Shown: one piece after another, positions 63,370 through 64,000 of the stretch
How positions within the stretch are numbered: position 1 is the first letter of the stretch
Layout: each line of letters opens with the position of its first letter
NCBI RefSeq assembly: GCF_004027225.2
Contig: NC_044289.2
Span: 5,445,761 to 5,509,760, forward strand
Length of the DNA stretch: 64,000 nt
Direction: 5' to 3'
DNA from: Strigops habroptila
Lineage: Eukaryota; Chordata; Aves; Psittaciformes; Psittacidae
Notes under the pieces: model-generated
The model's input: only the letters and a program-made list of their open reading frames with translations
The model's database searches: none
What the model was told of the DNA's origin: nothing
Program-made: the position numbers and the translations under genes

Positions 63370-64000
63370 CTTTGAATAGTGGGAGAATCCCAGTGATTAT
63401 TTGCTCCCATGAGGTCAGAGCTCATTTTCTGCTGTCCCTGCTCTCTGAGATGAAGGCCAGCTGAACCCAATGTTCTGCAGTTCTGCACTGGACCTTTTTG
63501 CAAGAAGTCAGGTTTTGAAGCTGATGTGGAGGCACTGGCTAAAGCTAGCTTAATGTATGCCCTAGAGGCTTCTATTTCTTCTATTATTTTAAGAAGGAAC
63601 AATGAAAGACTTTGCTTGAGACAAAGTAAAATGAAGCTGCTCTTCAGAGTCTTGACTGCTCCCAGGCTGCTCTGCTGTACACTTAAAAAGAGTCTGCTAC
63701 TTTGTGAAATTAAAAACACAAATCATATCTGAAAACATCTCAACTTTAACCCAAATCCTGCTGTGGTATTAGAGGAGTGGAAAGCATATAACCTACTCAG
63801 GATAAGCTGTGCTCACTTCATCCAGATGTCTGGATTTCTAAAAGGCTTATGCTATAACCACTCCCATGGTCCATATGCACTGGGCACTGATTAATCTTTA
63901 GGGTATTTCACCAAATAAAAATGCAAGAGACCTGGATTAAACTGATCTGCAAGTCTAAGGAGCCATTCCCCAGGCCTGAGCAATTGGGTTAATTGCTGAA

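Larger units (their letters stand above)
60466..64000 (-). other. PHACTR3 intron upstream of the RPEL2 exon
   Basis: No upstream PHACTR3 exon is recognised before the window ends. It contains a G-rich run (61753-61769), a TTA-type microsatellite (about 62335-62376) and a roughly 30-bp imperfect duplication (63315-63369). Confidence 0.5.

Noticed and set aside
1-64000. CRISPR arrays, phage, integrated virus or bacterial operons
   Set aside because: The window is fully consistent with avian nuclear DNA; no spaced direct repeats, retroviral LTR pairs or long uninterrupted coding regions were seen.

Overview
This is a window of vertebrate, almost certainly avian, nuclear DNA. Three CR1 LINE fragments, two of them with the typical bird/reptile 3' end, are the only recognisable interspersed repeats. 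Introns are short and AT-rich, and every coding block is a small exon with splice sites. There are no bacterial, phage or viral genes; the open reading frames of 60-200 codons scattered over both strands are chance ORFs or single exons with read-through.

Two genes in convergent (tail-to-tail) arrangement explain the window. (1) SYCP2, synaptonemal complex protein 2, lies on the + strand. I could follow it as 44 coding exons from an ATG at 1526 to a TAA at 29031. The exon lengths sum to 4365 nt (1454 codons plus stop) with consistent phase at every junction, so the reading frame is intact. The protein has an N-terminal armadillo-like/Spt16M-like globular half, a long charged disordered middle and a C-terminal coiled coil. 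A CpG-rich block at 30-600 with three evenly spaced inverted CCAAT boxes is the likely promoter. (2) PHACTR3, phosphatase and actin regulator 3, lies on the - strand. Only its 3' part is inside the window: six coding exons between 60465 and 32526, encoding RPEL repeats 2-4 and the PP1-binding C-terminus ending FHRP. The rest of PHACTR3 must lie beyond 64000. The same neighbour pair in the same orientation is known from human 20q13.3, so the synteny supports both calls.

Layout: 1-662 CpG-rich promoter; 1526-29031 SYCP2 coding region; about 29032-32525 the two 3' UTRs and the gap between them; 32526-35735 the last four PHACTR3 coding exons; 35736-39875 an intron; 39876-39931 the RPEL3 exon; 39932-60311 a 20.4-kb intron with no recognisable gene; 60312-60465 the RPEL2 exon; 60466-64000 upstream intron.

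The features most worth a second look are splice-site oddities in SYCP2: an apparent AT-AC intron (2736-3580) with a U2-type 5' site, a GC-AG intron (25966-26685) with a strong downstream GT decoy that would create a stop codon, and an in-frame alternative donor in exon 6. A 48-bp in-frame tandem duplication inside exon 35 and the triple-CCAAT promoter are also notable. I saw no novel mobile or defence-like system.
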